Source: Algoriphagus sp. TR-M9 (GTDB lineage Bacteria > Bacteroidota > Bacteroidia > Cytophagales > Cyclobacteriaceae). Taken from it: a DNA stretch of 64,000 bases. Of the stretch, positions 63,528 to 64,000 are shown one piece after another. Each line of letters begins with the position of its first letter. The stretch's first letter is position 1. Made by a program: the position numbers and the translations under genes. Under the pieces are notes generated by a model. That model did not search any database, had not been told where the DNA came from, and saw only the letters and a list, made by a program, of their open reading frames with translations. Location of the stretch: contig NZ_CP115160.1 of NCBI RefSeq assembly GCF_027594545.1, forward strand, positions 2,241,001 through 2,305,000. Direction: 5' to 3'.

Positions 63528-64000
63528 TCAGGAATTCGTAGTTGTCTTTAAATCCTTGTTTTCTTCTGACTTTGTGAAACCAGTTCGGATCATTTGTCCC
63601 CATCCCCCCTTGCCTTTGATAAAGTCCCAATGCCCTTTCAGCCCCCAAAGTACAATTTTAGGATGAATGAAAAACGGCTCTATCAGCACAGTAAATATCA
63701 GTGCATTCAGGTCCTTTCTGTCTTTGTAATTATTATAAGCAATCTGCTCATACAAAATACTAAAGGAGGATACTAAAATTGACAAGAGATACAGCACAGC
63801 AAATAACGCCACAAAGTAGAATGCTGAAAAATCCCCGATTATTATCAAAACCAACGTATAGAGTAATCCCAGAACTTCCAGAATTGGCGCCATCTTTTCG
63901 AAGATATTCCAAAAGGGATAAGAAACCATCCCCATGACCCCAAACCTTGGGTTCAATCGGGTCACACGGTGAAGCTGCAAGGTCTCTATGGTACCTCTGA
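63528..64000 (-). CDS. glycosyltransferase family 2 (processive, PgaC/BcsA-like), C-terminal part
   Basis: The frame is open to the window edge, so only the last 157 residues are visible. The first visible residues (GTIETLQLHRVTRLNPRFGV) correspond to the region just after the QxxRW motif of membrane GT2 enzymes (usually RGxxQxLxxHRxxxxNPxxG). Then come three membrane helices (about 45-110 of the fragment) and a cytosolic tail. The enzyme would polymerise and transport a sugar chain through the inner membrane. It is 2 nt from the YaiO-like gene. The truncation is due to the window edge, not to mutation. Confidence 0.85.
   Translation of the reverse strand, partial: RGTIETLQLHRVTRLNPRFGVMGMVSYPFWNIFEKMAPILEVLGLLYTLVLIIIGDFSAFYFVALFAVLYLLSILVSSFSILYEQIAYNNYKDRKDLNALIFTVLIEPFFIHPKIVLWGLKGHWDFIKGKGGWGQMIRTGFTKSEENKDLKTTTNS

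Overview
The window looks like an ordinary chromosomal segment of a Bacteroidota bacterium, most likely a Cytophagales/Cyclobacteriaceae member of the Algoriphagus-Belliella-Echinicola kind. The reasons are a TonB-dependent receptor paired with a DUF4249 lipoprotein, a BatB-like VWA gene with TPR partners, a TIGR02757 protein, a methionine synthase split into two ORFs, a long-form PurC, and promoters of the Bacteroidota type (TTTG near -33, TAnnTTTG near -7). Family level is inference. Genes lie on both strands in short operons, often joined by ATGA, TAATG or TGATG overlaps. I see no rRNA, tRNA, CRISPR array, prophage or transposase gene.

Layout. 1-3247: end of a receptor/lipoprotein uptake pair (-). 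3392-5618: VWA plus two TPR/low-complexity proteins. 5831-11361: thiolase, a MORN-repeat exported protein, purC, a STAS protein, rnz and a queuosine-precursor transporter. 11805-15856: DEAD-box helicase, rsmE, a MerR-like regulator and dprA. 15857-23909: HMG-CoA lyase, a lipoprotein, then (-) the methionine operon: SAM-I riboswitch, homocysteine-binding half of MetH, remainder of MetH, metF. 23977-28233: a 1418-residue PAS-rich hybrid kinase. 28714-35290: YbjQ protein, 2Fe-2S ferredoxin-like, DUF819, Nudix, lipoprotein, aceK, TIGR02757 and a membrane protein. 35619-47623: LysM protein, NfeD-type protease, truncated globin, acyltransferase, gatC, a large TPR membrane protein, an ABC ATPase, a PduO-type cobalamin adenosyltransferase, ilvE, a small exported protein and prfB with its programmed +1 frameshift. 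48015-59019: MFS, M24 peptidase, MATE, Nudix, Lrp, TPR protein, DUF6909-like protein, msrA and a methyltransferase. 59100-64000: an LtaS-like sulfatase facing an operon of glycosyltransferase (cut by the window), YaiO-like TPR/barrel protein and an unknown membrane-anchored protein, probably an exopolysaccharide or envelope-glycan locus.

How parts connect. One-carbon and sulfur metabolism is the clearest circuit: the riboswitch should shut off metH/metF when SAM is high, MetF supplies methyl-THF and the split MetH needs cobalamin. The adenosyltransferase gene at 43670 is a separate cobalamin function.

The most unusual material is in the gaps between genes. A 92-nt module that ends exactly at an ATGAAA start codon occurs as a perfect-period tandem pair before gatC, and again before two unrelated genes (9279 and 45947). 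Removing one 21-nt palindrome makes all copies the same length. A second dispersed family of 115-nt modules (28447 and 35422) shows the same behaviour with a 28-nt palindromic insertion. Together with a 175-bp imperfect inverted repeat (45436-45610) and a palindrome cluster (47734-47912), these suggest several families of small non-coding dispersed elements. I cannot match them to named families from memory.
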